This document shows, one piece after another, positions 11,538 to 23,193 of a stretch of 64,000 nucleotides of DNA. The number at the start of each line of letters is the position of its first letter. The first letter of the stretch is position 1. The DNA lies in contig OY727103.1 of NCBI GenBank assembly GCA_963402885.1, positions 7,850,501 through 7,914,500 on the forward strand, given 5' to 3'. The notes under the pieces are model-generated. The model did no database searches and was not told the DNA's origin. It was given only the letters and a program-made list of their open reading frames with translations. A program made the translations under genes and the position numbers. Source of the DNA: Antedon bifida (Eukaryota; Echinodermata; Crinoidea; Comatulida; Antedonidae).

Positions 11538-13920
11538 GTATCAAAACAACGTAACACAACGTATTTAAGTAGTTTAAAGCTTAATTCTCACGTAGTCAAA
11601 ACGCAATGATTAAGTGCAACGCAAGTAATTTGACCACCAATCACATCGATGTATTACGCGAACTCTTATAAAATACAGTGACTTGCATACGCTTACCTTA
11701 GATATAATTCCAATATTCATTTTAAAATAAAGGGGGTCCAAAAACAGCATAATAATGTGATACATGTCTAGAAGTATTGCACCGATTCCATTGCATTGTA
11801 TATTCATTTGTATTAACTTACATCATCACATAATCCAGTACAAGACCAGACTATAAAGTACCTAACGCCGGAAAGGGTAACCCCATACAACTGAGGTATT
11901 GTCACAAATGAATGGGAAAACGTGTACGTGAATATGCAAATTATCATCGACTACAATTTACCTGCTAAACATGACACCTGGTAAAAGGTGTTTGGAATGC
12001 ACACAATAACAACAACTAAGAGCTTTGGAGCGTTGGGTGTGCGGGTGCGTGTCATTATTGTGAAACTGCTGTTCGATTTAATCAAAAAATCATATTATTC
12101 CCAAGTTTGAAATTGTTTCCGTCGAGTTCGAGTGGCGCACAACAACAATGGACAATATTGTTCATTTCTCTGTTTTTTTACTCGAGCACTTTATTTCAAT
12201 ATGAATAAGGCTTTAGGCTTTGGAGTAATACATAACTTGAGAGAAACTAAAATAAATATAATTTACAATAACATTTGTTAACGTTTTGTTATACATCTAA
12301 ACTGATAAATATGTGGGTAACTATAGTAAAATATAAATTTAAGCGTTGTTTGGATTTAAGGTTTCTTAGTATTTAAGTTGACTAACATAACGAGTGTGAT
12401 AGCTCATACGATCATTTTGACACCTTTTAGATGGCATTTCATTTCGTCAAATATTAGAAAAGTATATCATTAATATTAGCTAAAAATTAAAGTAGTACTT
12501 CAGAATATTACTACATGCAATAATGTTATAACATTCAGAAAAAATACAATATAATTGTTTTCAATCTCTAGGTCTACACGTACTATTACCATGAAATAAT
12601 TATATAAAAAATAAAACTATGAATTCTATTTTTTTCTTCTATGTATATAAAATATATAAATCCAATGGCAAGTTGCTGAAAAATGACAGTGCAATTGGTA
12701 TCAGTGTATGAATGGCAATGGACATACACAAAGAATAAGCTACAATTAAAAATAAAGTAAAACATTCAGAAAAAAAACAGTTCTTTCACTTAATGTACAC
12801 TATCGGGCATTATACTTAGGGTGTAGACCTAGTATTAATTAGGTAATTATTACTATAACAAGCGCATTTAATGTAGCCATCGAACATTACCTACTCGACA
12901 GACGAAACTGATTTCCAAGTAATACCAACAAATAAAAGAATTACATACCTCATAAAATATTAACCAAGAAAAAAGTGCATACAACACCCGGCAACTCGAG
13001 TTTCCTCGTACAAACGTGTAGCTTCTTTGCATTAAGAAATCTAGTGGTATTAATGCCTAAATTGGAAACTAGTCCCGGACTGAGTTCTAGTTATATTCAT
13101 CTTTGTTCCGTCGATAATGGCACTGTAAACGTCTTACAATTGCGGATTCTAAATTGTTTGCCGTAGGCCCACCCATTGCTACCAAGTTATTTAGCCATTG
13201 TTAGTCACTTATTGCATATACTGTAAACACGAACATTAGGAGATTTGTATTCATCAAAGTAATTCGAGTTTGAACAGTACCATGAAAGCCCCAGTGGTAT
13301 GATGGTTATGACATCTGCATATCAAGCAGAAGGTACCGGTTCGAATCTCGGTTGGACGGACTTTTTCTCATTCTCACAGATTTCCTCATCTTTATCGTTT
13401 AAAATTAATTAATTATACATTTTAGTATATCACCGGGCGGCTTAAAATTCATGTTCGGTGCCTGATGTGTTTATAATATATAACATATATATTTTTCTTT
13501 ATTTCAAAAATAAATACAGGCCAAATTGCGTGTAAATTAGAAATCAAAGAGAAGAAAGACTTTAACAACATTATGAGCTTTACTTAAATATAGGCCTATA
13601 CATTATTTTAGATTTTCTACCTTATTATACTCTGAGAGGAGATCTTTACTTCCTTTATATGCAACACAAAGACCTATGAAACCTTAGGCATATGTACAGA
13701 ATAAAAGTACGCACGCCGGAGAAAAATGAACTCCCATAACAATTACAATAGACATACAAAAAGTGTTATTTATTCTAAAATATTAAACTAACAACATTTT
13801 CCGTAGTCTTTATAAACTTCTATAAACTATGCACAGCATGTAAAAGCATTCATCGTACAGTATATACAAATACTTCTCGTATTTCAATATATCAGCCAAG
13901 TACAAGAGCACACAAAGTGC
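11538..13920. repeat. Tandem duplication, copy B (empty-site copy)
   Basis: Second copy of the 2.4-kb unit, abutting copy A directly at CACACAAAGT|ATCAAA. It lacks the MITE/tRNA-derived block and the LINE found in A. Small indels separate the copies, for example about 40 bp extra near 12900. Short open frames at 6866-7078 and 12975-13166 are the same non-genic stretch in both copies. Confidence 0.88.
13288..13358 (+). tRNA. Second copy of the tRNA-like sequence (pseudogene)
   Basis: Duplicate of the 7172-7242 sequence, with the same ATATCAA loop. Its T stem is changed (GTACCGG where copy A has GTCCGGG) and its acceptor stem has one further mismatch (TTGGACG). The downstream TTTTT is kept. 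Since this copy pairs worse, it is probably a pseudogene even if copy A is expressed. Confidence 0.35.
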
Positions 13921-14140
13921 AACTCGAGTTTGCTCCTTGTGTCATTTTCACGTACATTGTTGTGGTATAGAGGGTATTACAGTATATATTTTCAATTGTT
14001 ATTCTCAGTTATATTATATTATTTACTGTTGTTATATGTATTTAATTATTTTTAGTTCTTCACTATTGCTATTGTCAAAATATTATTTTTAGTTATTATT
14101 ACTACTTAATTTTTGTAATTTGAACATTTCAGTAACCGAC

Positions 14141-14220
14141 AGCGATCATGTATTATGCGCCTTGAGCACTCTTGAGTGGTATGTGCGCTATAAAAATCTT
14201 GTTATTATGTTATTATGTCG
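14141..14220 (+). repeat. 3' end of a (TTA)n-tailed retroposon
   Basis: Reads CGCCTTGAGCACTCTTGAG, GTATGTGCGCTATAAAAATC and then a TTATTATG run. The same block in reverse orientation lies at 16787-16875, and the GTGCGCTATACAAGTAATAA end of the CR1/L2-like LINE at 31.1 kb is alike. This is a LINE or SINE tail. The flanking AT-rich stretches 13921-14140 and 14221-14600 have no gene; the latter overlaps the likely 3' UTR of Gal3ST-like gene B. Confidence 0.6.
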
Positions 14221-14803
14221 GTGGGTTTATTATTATTTTTGTTTTTATTGATTTGGTATTTTTGTTTTTTGTCTATGTATTTTAAGAATACACCTTGTAC
14301 GAACGAGAAAATATACTAAACTTCAGGTAAAACTGTCTGTTGTCGTTGCGATGGGTCACATTTCGGATTATACTTCTGGTCAGTAGAAATCATTAAATGC
14401 TATAAGTATAAATTGGTTTTTGTAAAAGTCAGATTTCAGATATATCCGAATTTTCTAGATCTAGGAAAAATAGATTTCAAGATCTAGTTTTATTCTCAAA
14501 CTCAAACTAATGGCCTACTTAATTTTAGTTGTATAATTCCTGTATGATAAAAGCATAGGGCTACTGGTATGCTATCCAAATTATCACAAACACGACGTGT
14601 ATCAAGGTTCAGACAAATACAATACTTTTATTACTCTCTAGTCTGCTTATTTATACAATAATGTTGACAATTGTGGCTTGCATGTTTCAAGTATATTGAG
14701 GGATATAGAGTTTAATGTCATTATTTCTTTGTCAATCTAACAGAGAGTGATGCATCTGTCATCGACTATCCATGTATTGTGACCTACTGTCTGATCACAT
14801 TCT

Positions 14804-15875
14804 TTACAAGCTACCCCTATCTCTATTAACCATACATTTTCGAATAAATCGAGTGTATTCAACATCACCTCTTAGTAGTCCTTTACAGAAAACGCGATCA
14901 GTCGCGTCTGATTTCAGAATGAATTTGTTCTCTCGTCTATCCGAGTCATCGACATTCCGGTCATCAACACATTGACTCAAGACTGTTCGCTGTTTGTTCC
15001 TGAATTCAGAAAGATCTTTTTGAAAACTGTCTCCATATTCTTTAATTTTTCTCCAAAACGTCTTATTAAAGTGGTTATACAACATGACGTCAGCATGGTT
15101 CCATTCGCGTATTTTTGCTTGAAGTTCATCGTTGAGGGCGTATCGATGACTAGCACTTCGTATTCCTTTAGAAACGTAGAGAATATTGTCAAAACTCCAA
15201 CACATCAACTTCTTCAATAATATCAAAGATTCATCAAAGTATTCTGTAATGAGAACTAAATCAAATTCTGACTCTAGATGTTTTATTTTGTTCTGAACTT
15301 TGACCTGATCGTCATAGACTTCGTGACTTAACCCAAGATCAAACAACTGGCCGTTTCTGGCTCTTTGCCACCCAAAGAATTTTCGCGCTACAAACTTATT
15401 TGGATTTTTTAAAAAGATTTCTAAAGAATTGACATTTTGCGGTACTTTTAACAGCTTTTCTGCCTCAAAATATCCAAAAGTCGATTCAAAGTTTGCTACT
15501 GGTTCACGAATGATTGTGACATACATTGCAGCATGTATGACCGCATCCATTTCCTGACGGTTGTACCTTGCATGGTTGGTAAGGAGATGGTAACTATCTA
15601 ATGGTTGCTTACGCATTTTATTTCCTGATGAAACTGAAAATACCATTTCACGCTTGAATAAGTCTAAGACAGAAAAAGCATGTCCCTTCTGAGGGATGGC
15701 AAATGTTAAATTTCTTGAATAGCCAAACCGCTGTAAGATTGAAGCTATGGTAGTGTTTGCTGTTTTGTGTGTTTTTACAAATACAATGTGTTTTACTACA
15801 TTGCACTCATGCGTAATGTTATCACCGTTAGTTTTCGTCTTAGAATTAGGTGTTTCTCTCGAAGAAATATTTTCT
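14804..15875 (-). CDS. Exon 2 (catalytic) of Gal3ST-like gene B
   Basis: 1072-nt exon carrying the whole luminal sulfotransferase domain. The frame between 15875 and 15647 has no in-frame ATG but codes for the PAPS-loop KTHKTANTT and QRFGYSRNL, which match gene A (QRFGYTRNL). The true coding region therefore extends to the acceptor at 15876-15878. The catalytic motifs are intact and no stop interrupts it. Confidence 0.92.
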
Positions 15876-18800
15876 CTGAAATGAAAAACATAATTAGAAA
15901 GTATAAATTAACATAATATCTTATTTGAACAAGGCCATATAGATGGCTGCAGTCGCGTGCTCATTAGTGTTTATCGACCGACCGACCAACCGACCGACCA
16001 ACCTACCAACTGACCGAAATTGCTGAACCTGTTTAAAAATGTTGAAATGTTTAAAAACATTTTTATATTTTTTTAAATTTACACGTGCGTAGCCTGTCAC
16101 TTTTGATGTGCTCGTATAACGTAATTTCGAGTTGAAAAGTAAGTCAAGAAAACAGAAATCGGGCAAAAAGAGTGCGTAATAACATTTAACGCGCAGTGCG
16201 GGCGCAAAAATCTGCGCACTCATGGCAATATTGTAAACGCTTAAAATTGCCTGAAACTTATTATTATTTCATCGAAAATAAATTTTGAAAATTTTAAGCG
16301 CGCGTACGCATGCGTCACATGCGCTACGCACATAATTGTATTGCCATATGATGATTTTTGCCCTGAAATTTATGAGTACCAAATTTTATTTAATTGTGAT
16401 TCATGCTGCCCATGAAATTGATGCCATTATCTTTAGGTCGCAACTACAGATTGCAGAAGCCAATGACGATGATGATGATGATAAACTATTCAAAGAATCT
16501 GAATTTGGAAAAAAGATAAAAGAAGAAATGGATGAACAAGCAGGTAAATAGGAGGTCCTGTAATTTGTTTTGATGCCAACATTTATGTTTCTTAATTTTA
16601 CACTTTACCAATTTAAAAATTCCATTACAGAACTAAGAAAGAAAAAACAAACAATCGAACAAACAATCGAGGAAATGGAAGACCAGCTTCCATTAAGCTT
16701 CTACAATGGAAGTGACCGAGCTGACATTGATAAAGAAATAAGGAAAATAATGAAAGCCAAGGAAGCTATTGTCAATATTGTATGTACAGTATAATAATAA
16801 TAATAATATTTTTATAGCGCACATACCACTCAAGAGTGCTCAAGGCTTCACGATCTCCATTGGCGTTACATCTCTGTTGATCCCCGTAACTTTTAAAGAT
16901 AGACAATAAAAAATGACCGGAAATCATGATACTTTGTCCCTCAGTATGATACTGCACTAAAAAAATAACAATATTTAGGTTTATTGATATATAAAATACG
17001 ATATTGAAATTAATAAACATAAAAACTAAAAAGGTTTTACCTCCAATAGGAACAGCAGATGACAACGGAATTAGCTTTTGGAACTGGACCTATTGTTACC
17101 GCTCTTGATAATTTTCTGAAGGAAAACAAAATACAGAGACAGCAATTCCATGGCAAGGCCTTTAATGGCAACCATGTGCATAAAGGCTTACAGGTACATT
17201 TTGTTTAGTTTTGTTATTTACAGGTTAAGTAATCACAACAAAATATAAGGATTACCAACAAATTCTATTTTTGTTTCTTTATAGGTCCCAGTCATCCAAC
17301 AGTTATTCAACATTCCGAAAAAAGTTGTTCAGGAAAGTCAACTGCAAGACAGAGTTGGAATTGCAAAAATCAAACTTGTTGATGGCAAATTAAATAACCT
17401 AGATACTTGCAGAGATCTCTTTCTTCTGTATGGGGATTGCCACAACAATATGAACCACTGTAGGAAGATGAGCATGAAGGAAATTAAGTGTCTTGGTAAG
17501 TATAAACAAGTAAGTAAAATGACTATTTAAAACTGAATTAGGACTGAATGATTGAATAAACTGTTACCATATACAGACATGAAGATCAAGAAATTCATGA
17601 CGGCTTACCGATCAGTATCCACTCTGGTTTCACCAAAACTCCACATGTTGGAATTCCATGTGGTTGAACAACTCTGCAGGTGGAATTATGGTCTGGGCCT
17701 CTTAGGAGAGCAGGGTGGAGAAGGCATTCATGCGGTTTTTAATAAACGTAGAAGGTTTGTCAGTGGAATGCCGGATAAGGTGAAGCAGAACCTGTCCATA
17801 ATGAAGAGTCACTTCACTGGAACAATTCCAATTATCCAGAATGAGGTCGAGCAGCCGAAGCGTAGAAAAACAACATTGGGTAAGAAATTGTTAATGTTAG
17901 TCATACATGTAAATAAACATAAAATATATAACATACATGTAGAATTAAAATGACTTTTTTCTTTCTTACTTTCAGGTGCAGAAGAGTGAGCTTTTGGTTC
18001 AGATGTGAGACCAGTGTGGTCGGTCATCTACACCTGGTATCGCCAGGTTGCGGTAGGGTTTTAATAATAAAACCCTAACGGAACCCTAACGGGTCCCTAC
18101 CTGGCGATACCGGGCCTTTTTTGGTCATAAAATGTAAGAACTTCGCAGGGATCATAGTTCTGATTAGCATGACCTACTGTGGTTGATGTTTTAGTGCAAT
18201 CTGAAAAAAAAAAATTACAAATGTTATAGTTTATAGTTATACTGAAGTGCATTCTATGCCTGCGACAAAAGAAATTTTGTTGTATTGTATTTGAAAAGAA
18301 TATAAATGACTAGGGCCTAGGCCCAAGGTCAAATGAATATGTTTGTTTTATATATTATTGTTCGGACCTTTAAATTATTTCATTACTAGGCCTACTACGG
18401 GCCCCTACCTGGCGATATCGGGCGTTATCGTGGTTATTAGCATGAACCACTGTGGTTTATTATTTTATTACAAACTAGGCCTAGGCTAGGCCTACATAAA
18501 ACATACATACTTTCTAACAGTCCACTAGAACTGAGTTGTAACATATCAACTTTAAATAGGCCTAGCTCCTGATTGGTAATGTAAATACTACAGTATGTAC
18601 CCAAACTACACGTGTCATCGACTCGTATTGGCCTACTGTAACAAGGTATGGGCCTACGTCGGGTAGCAATGCAAATAATGTCATATCTCGAAAACTAGAG
18701 AACACTACATCGCATTTTTTTTTTTAAGTTAAAATATAATAGTTAATTCAATTCAAAATGTACACCAGCCCTCTAAATTATTTCGGATTATTTGAATGTC

Positions 18801-20725
18801 CTTAATTAAACTTGCACATGAAAATTTGCTGAATTTTAGTGACAAAAATATGCTCCTACCTTCTCCACAGAAGAACCCATGCTTGCAATAGGTTTATCAA
18901 AGTGTGACGGGTTTCTCATGAAATTTAAATATCCTTGGAACATAACTCATGAATAATAAATTATTTTTCGACAATAAACCCCTATCATTGGTCATTTAAA
19001 AATTAAAGGTAAACAAGCATGTTTACTTAAATTGCGCCCTCTATAGTGCTTTAACGTTTAAAAATCACGATTTGAAAACTGAGGGCGTCCTACTTAGTTA
19101 CTCGCGATTGCATAGACTGAAACAGTGGTGAGTTGTGAAGATATGATTACAAACGTGATTCCGTTAAATCGTGCGTAGACCGCGTAAATTTATTGCGCAC
19201 CGTGAAAACATAACCACATCGATTCCTGGCCATAAGGAATATACTGTGAAAAATTGACCTAGCTAGATTAAACTGATATCAAGATATGGTCATATACAAG
19301 TTAGTGTTTACCGACCGACCAACCGACCAACCGACCGACATAGTGAGCTGTAGAGTCGCGTTGCACGCGACTAAAAAGTGTTCAAACACCAAATCAATTG
19401 TTTTGAACTGATTCTGGTTAGAGCTTATTTTTATTTTAAATTAAATTTACTAGCAATTACATAGTCTTAATACATTTAATAATGTGAAAAATATAGATTT
19501 TAACAATTTAAAGATGTATTGTCCCTTTGACTAATTCCAAAAAAATAAAAAATAACAGATTTCGAAAAAAGGTGGGTCACTTTGAAGTATCATAATAGTT
19601 ATTAACTATCACCAAAAATTTGTCGAAAAAAAAATCATTTAACTAAAATACAGACATTTTTTTGTTAAAAAAATAACTCTGACTTCCAGTCAAAGTTTTC
19701 GAACAAAACATACCCCATAATGAAACGCGCTTGTTTGGCTACTAGTGTATGCATAATCATAAAACTTCCTCATGATCTGTGTGAAAATACCTTCTCAACC
19801 GTGATGAGTTGTAAACAATCCTAATTAGCATATGCATAATGAGTACTCGTCGTTTGAAATCTTTGTTTACTTTCGCTCGCGATGATTTTCCAGACGAAAT
19901 GTAATCAAACTAATTTACCTGTTAATTACGTAAACTTGTTGCTTTTGGCTCGAATTTTCGACTTAAAGTGAATAACTTTAATATTACTTTGATATGGCCA
20001 ATTTAAATTTAGAATATTTTGACCTTCATTTTTTTGTGTTTTAAGGGACAATACATCTTTAAGTATCCCGCTATAAATACAAGAAAGCATTACGCGTGGA
20101 TTGATATTTTTGTTTTGTTTCTGGATGCACCCACTTTCAATCAATCGTGAAGGAAAAACAAATACGTCAGGTTAGGCATATAGCTAGCGTACGATGTTCG
20201 TAATTACCGCTCTTTAACAGCTACGAGTAAACATTCGACGAGAGGTAGGCCTACGTAGGTAGTGGATTGTTTTTTTCTTTTATCATAATTTATCTTAGAA
20301 CGTACATTTAGACAAGTAATGACCTGATTAAATGTTTTTAAAGCTATATGCATTATTTTTAAAAACGTCAAATTGCAGGGAAAGGGTTTTTATTAAATTA
20401 ATGTGTGTATAGTTTATACATACATTAACATTAGTACTGGCACTAAAATGATAATTTAAAAGTATTTAATACAGTTTGATACAGTTATACTTGTTTCTAG
20501 TTGACTTGCAAATGTCAGTTAGAATCAATCTATTGACAACTACAAAATCGGGTGGTGTTTAAACATGTGTTGGCTAATTGAGAAATACCTGAACAGTTTT
20601 AATTGTGATGTACTATTCTTGTCCTTTCTCCAAGAATTATGTTTTGCTGTAGTAAAATAATATGCAAAGACCAAACACGTGATTATACAGACGATAACGC
20701 ATTTCTGTGTACGTGCGCGCTTCAT
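14804..20725 (-). CDS. GAL3ST-like: Galactose-3-O-sulfotransferase-like gene B (two exons)
   Basis: Paralogue of gene A with the same architecture and predicted role. Model: join(20589..20725, 14804..15875), 402 aa. Exon 1 ends TTC AG|GTATTT (phase 2). Exon 2 starts after TTTTCAG-type sequence with one base A, and the frame is open from there to the stop, upstream of the first in-frame ATG at 15646. Visible parts: anchor helix at about residues 9-24, KTHKTANTT (about 80-88, PAPS loop), TNHARYNRQEMDAV, IREPVANFES (about 168-177), then WQRARNGQLFDLGLSHE. The Lys/Ser-rich tail of gene A is absent. An AATAAA lies near 14633-14628, about 170 nt past the stop. The 4.7-kb intron contains a transposon. 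Confidence 0.88.
16437..17989 (+). CDS. Truncated six-exon gene, transposase-like C-terminus
   Basis: Exons 16437-16543, 16631-16779, 17056-17193, 17285-17495, 17577-17879 and 17976-17989 all have AG/GT borders and joins in matching phase (1, 0, 0, 1, 1), giving about 306 aa and a stop (GAEE*). In order: an acidic run DDDDDD, a Lys/Glu-rich probable coiled coil, a helix-rich region ending HGKAFNGNHVHKGLQ, a Cys/His cluster (CRDLFLLYGDCHNNMNHC), and KLHMLEFHVV...GLLGEQGGEGIHAVFNK. Exon 1 begins with an acceptor, so upstream exons are missing. The GEQGxExxH type of end resembles, from memory, KDZ-like or related DDE transposases of invertebrates; that naming is weak. It could also be a captured host gene. 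Confidence 0.65.
16787..16875 (-). repeat. 3' end of a (TAA)n-tailed retroposon, inverted copy
   Basis: Reverse complement of the 14141-14220 block: TAATAATAATAATAA tail, then GCGCACATACCACTCAAGAG. It is inserted in the second intron of the transposase-like gene fragment, so it came after that gene's intron existed. Confidence 0.6.
18031..18118. repeat. Stem-loops just past the transposase-like stop
   Basis: GGTATCGCCAGGT and ACCTGGCGATACC are complementary across about 75 nt. Inside them GGTAGGGTTTTA pairs with AAAACCCTAAC. A further copy of CCCCTACCTGGCGATATCGG lies at 18400-18420. These could be subterminal transposase-binding sites or a transcript-end structure. The rest of 18119-19130 is non-coding. 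Confidence 0.65.
19373..20588. other. Rest of the Gal3ST-like gene B intron, no gene
   Basis: AT-rich intron sequence between the transposon-like unit and exon 1. A GTATTGTCC/GGGACAATACATC pair (19513 and 20043) gives a loose inverted repeat of unknown origin. No coding exon with sound splice sites was seen. Confidence 0.4.
20589..20725 (-). CDS. Exon 1 (signal anchor) of Gal3ST-like gene B
   Basis: 137-nt exon: ATG at 20725, basic start MKRARTQK, hydrophobic CVIVCIITCLVFAYYF, then a hydrophilic stem ending in LFR at the splice. It was chosen because its organisation (basic tail, anchor, stem) and its phase-2 donor match exon 1 of gene A. The plus-strand open frame at 20639-20890 overlaps it antisense and has no support of its own. 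Confidence 0.78.
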
Positions 20726-22425
20726 CTTTCTTCTTTTAAATCTATTCGACGTGATTTAAATGAGCCACCATATTCATTTATAAGGTACATTTGTGAAGTA
20801 GCTAATTTGCATAAAGGTGATCAAGTATGTTGGAACTGTTCAGCGTGGTTTATAAGCAACGCTAGTACTAATTACCTTATGTTGCGTTAAGTACAGTACT
20901 GCGTAGCGCTTATAGTTTATATGTCTCCGTTTCATCTAAGATTCAGAGGTCGATTTTTTTTCTCTATTCTGCTTTATTTTCAAACCGTTTGTGATGCTCT
21001 AGGCCTACAATCAGATAAAAAGCATACAGTCAAACACAACAGGTACTATCTCCACCTTCAAGGACACCATCTACAATCCCCTACAAATATTCAAGTTTAC
21101 TCAAGCGGATCAAACAAACAGAAATACCAACTATGAATAAATACTACTACTGGTTGTCTACTAAACACCATCCGGATAGGCCAACTACCGGATAACACCG
21201 ACACCAAATACCTAACAGAGCCTCCAGAATAAAAAATCTTACTACCAGAGAGCAGCCACCTGCTTAGAATTGCTTATTAATGATATTGACAATTCCAAAG
21301 CTTAATTCTCAGAAACTGGTAAAATTCAAGTTATAAGTTGAATTGCTCGCCGTCGTAATTCCAGAATCGAATGCCTTTAATCGTTACGATAGCAACACAA
21401 TCAACGAATTCATCCGTGTCTATTGTCTAATGTTTTCTTGGGTAAAAACAGGAAAGAACGAAACTACTGGCTAAACTATGAGCCGCTACCGATGTTTTTT
21501 TTTTGTTACTCAGTCACTTAAAAAAATGTAATAATATTATTATGTTTTCCTATGTTTCAAAAAAATAATTAGAACTAGATTTAATTCGTCACTATGACGA
21601 ATTATAGGTTATATGCATTGATTAAAATAAAGATAATTGATTTGTAAAAGATATATTGATTGATTGATTTTCTCAGAATCTTTAATTATTTATAATATAT
21701 GCTAGGATCTTGCTAATGCAAATACAATAGCCGGTATCGCAATCCGATCAAGGATCCCTCTGCGTATAATGTCATAAAACCACATTTGTTACATAATAAT
21801 AAAGACATAAGTTTCTTTTTATCTAGATTTCATTATAAATCATGTGTATAATCTATACACTAAGAAATAAAATTGAATACAAATACAAATAATAAAAAAA
21901 AATCTTATTTCGTTTCGTTACCCAAGGTGAGGCTCGATCTCGGTACCTTGAATGCTATAGACACGAGCACAGACCACCGAGCCATACACAACTTACTAAA
22001 ACATGTAGAAAGATTCCTCCGTGTATTTACTATTCAGTAGCCACTTTGGTGCAGATAGATTATTACATACCGCAATGAATTATAATTTATTACTATGATG
22101 ACATCTTTAAAAATTTTTAAAAATGATGCACTGTCAAACTATATACTTTTAACTTTAATATATGAAATTCTTAAGAAAGAAAGTTAATGTTAAGTTTGTT
22201 ATTTCGGCCTAAGAAAATGTCAAAATTTGTTTGATTGTCGAAATTAATTTTTTTTAATTCAATATGCAATTAATGATGACTTAATCAACTTTTGTTCTCT
22301 TAATTTGATAATAAATCATTCATATGATACATACACTTCAAGAAAATGAAATAAAAAATAGGTGTTCCCCAGCATTCTGACGATATATATTAATTTTAAA
22401 ATTTAGCATATTTTCACTATTTTGT
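20726..22425. other. Upstream of Gal3ST-like gene B, no supported gene
   Basis: Should contain the gene B promoter; no TATA box at a fitting distance is convincing. The 71-codon frame at 20921-21136 (plus) shows no known domain. AT-rich direct repeats occur at 21640-21670. Confidence 0.35.
21925..21990 (-). repeat. tRNA-derived fragment
   Basis: On the minus strand, TGGCTCGGTGGTCTGTGCTC resembles a tRNA A box with D loop and ACCGAGATCGAGCCTC resembles a B box and T arm. The anticodon and acceptor stems do not close properly, so this is a SINE head or tRNA pseudogene. Confidence 0.35.
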
Positions 22426-22429
22426 TAAC

Positions 22430-22975
22430 TTATACGTGCGTAGCCTGTCACTTTTGACGTGCTTGTATAACGCAATTTCGAGTTGAAAAGTGAATCAAAT
22501 ATAATAATATTATTAAAGAAAGGTTGTAAAACAGAAATCGGGCAAAAAGAGTGCGCATTAACGTTTAACGCGCAGTGCGCGTACAAAATTCTGCGCACTC
22601 GTGGCAATTTTTTAAACGCTTAAAATTGCCTGAAACGTACTCTAATTTTATCGAAAATAAATTTTGACAATTTTAAAACTTTTAAGCGCGCGTACGCATG
22701 CGTTATATGCGCTACGCACGTAATTATATTGCCATATGATGAAATATGACCTGAAATTTATGAGTACCAAATTTTGTTTAAAAGTGATTCATGCTTGTGA
22801 AGATATGATTACAAACGTGATTTCATTAAATCGCGCGTAGACCGCGTAATTTATGATTGCGCACCGTGAAAACATAACCACATCGATTCCTGGCCATAAG
22901 GAATATACTCTGAAAAATTGACTTAGCTAGATGAAACTAATGCCAAGATAATTCACGGACAAAATAGTGCTAAGG
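22430..22975 (+). mobile_element. Short copy of the 15951-19372 element
   Basis: Matches 16085-16414 (GTGCGTAGCCTGTCACTTTT, CAGAAATCGGGCAAAAAGAG, AAGCGCGCGTACGCATGCG) and then continues directly into the 19131-19290 block (TGTGAAGATATGATTACAAA, CATCGATTCCTGGCCATAAG). A 32-bp insertion near 22498-22530 is private to this copy. It is either a non-autonomous deletion derivative or the uninterrupted ancestor of the longer unit. Confidence 0.75.
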
Positions 22976-23193
22976 AAAGAATAAATAAATAAATAAAGAT
23001 CCTGACAGAATCAAGAGGTTATATGCATATCATGCATATAACCTAATTATTATAGAATATAAGAGATAATAAATACAATGTTTCGCTTGCTATTATTTTA
23101 TTTTACTAAAAAAATACTAAGGAATTATGGCCACTTGATGGCCGTATATGAATAAGTAAATCTTTAAGCTACACATACTACGATATAATTTAA

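Larger units (their letters stand above)
15951..19372 (+). mobile_element. Transposon-like unit with a spliced transposase-like gene
   Basis: Left part (15951-16414) and right part (19131-19372) are contiguous in the shorter copy at 22430-22970, where GATTCATGCT runs straight into TGTGAAGATATG. The 2.7 kb between them here is either the interior of a longer autonomous element or a separate insertion. The outer ends show AGTCGCGTGC at 15951 and GCACGCGACT at 19363, a possible 10-bp terminal inverted repeat. However, ACCG-rich tracts with TTAGTGTTTA lie at both ends in direct orientation (15960-16015 and 19300-19345), and no target-site duplication is clear. It lies in the intron of Gal3ST-like gene B, opposite in direction. 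Confidence 0.6.

Noticed and set aside
16336-16551. 71-codon frame starting at MYCHMM as the true start of the transposase-like gene
   Set aside because: The first part lies in the repeat arm shared with 22.4 kb. A good acceptor at 16435-16436 marks the real exon start, so the upstream Met is intronic.
20639-20890. 83-codon plus-strand frame
   Set aside because: Antisense shadow of the better-supported signal-anchor exon of Gal3ST-like gene B.
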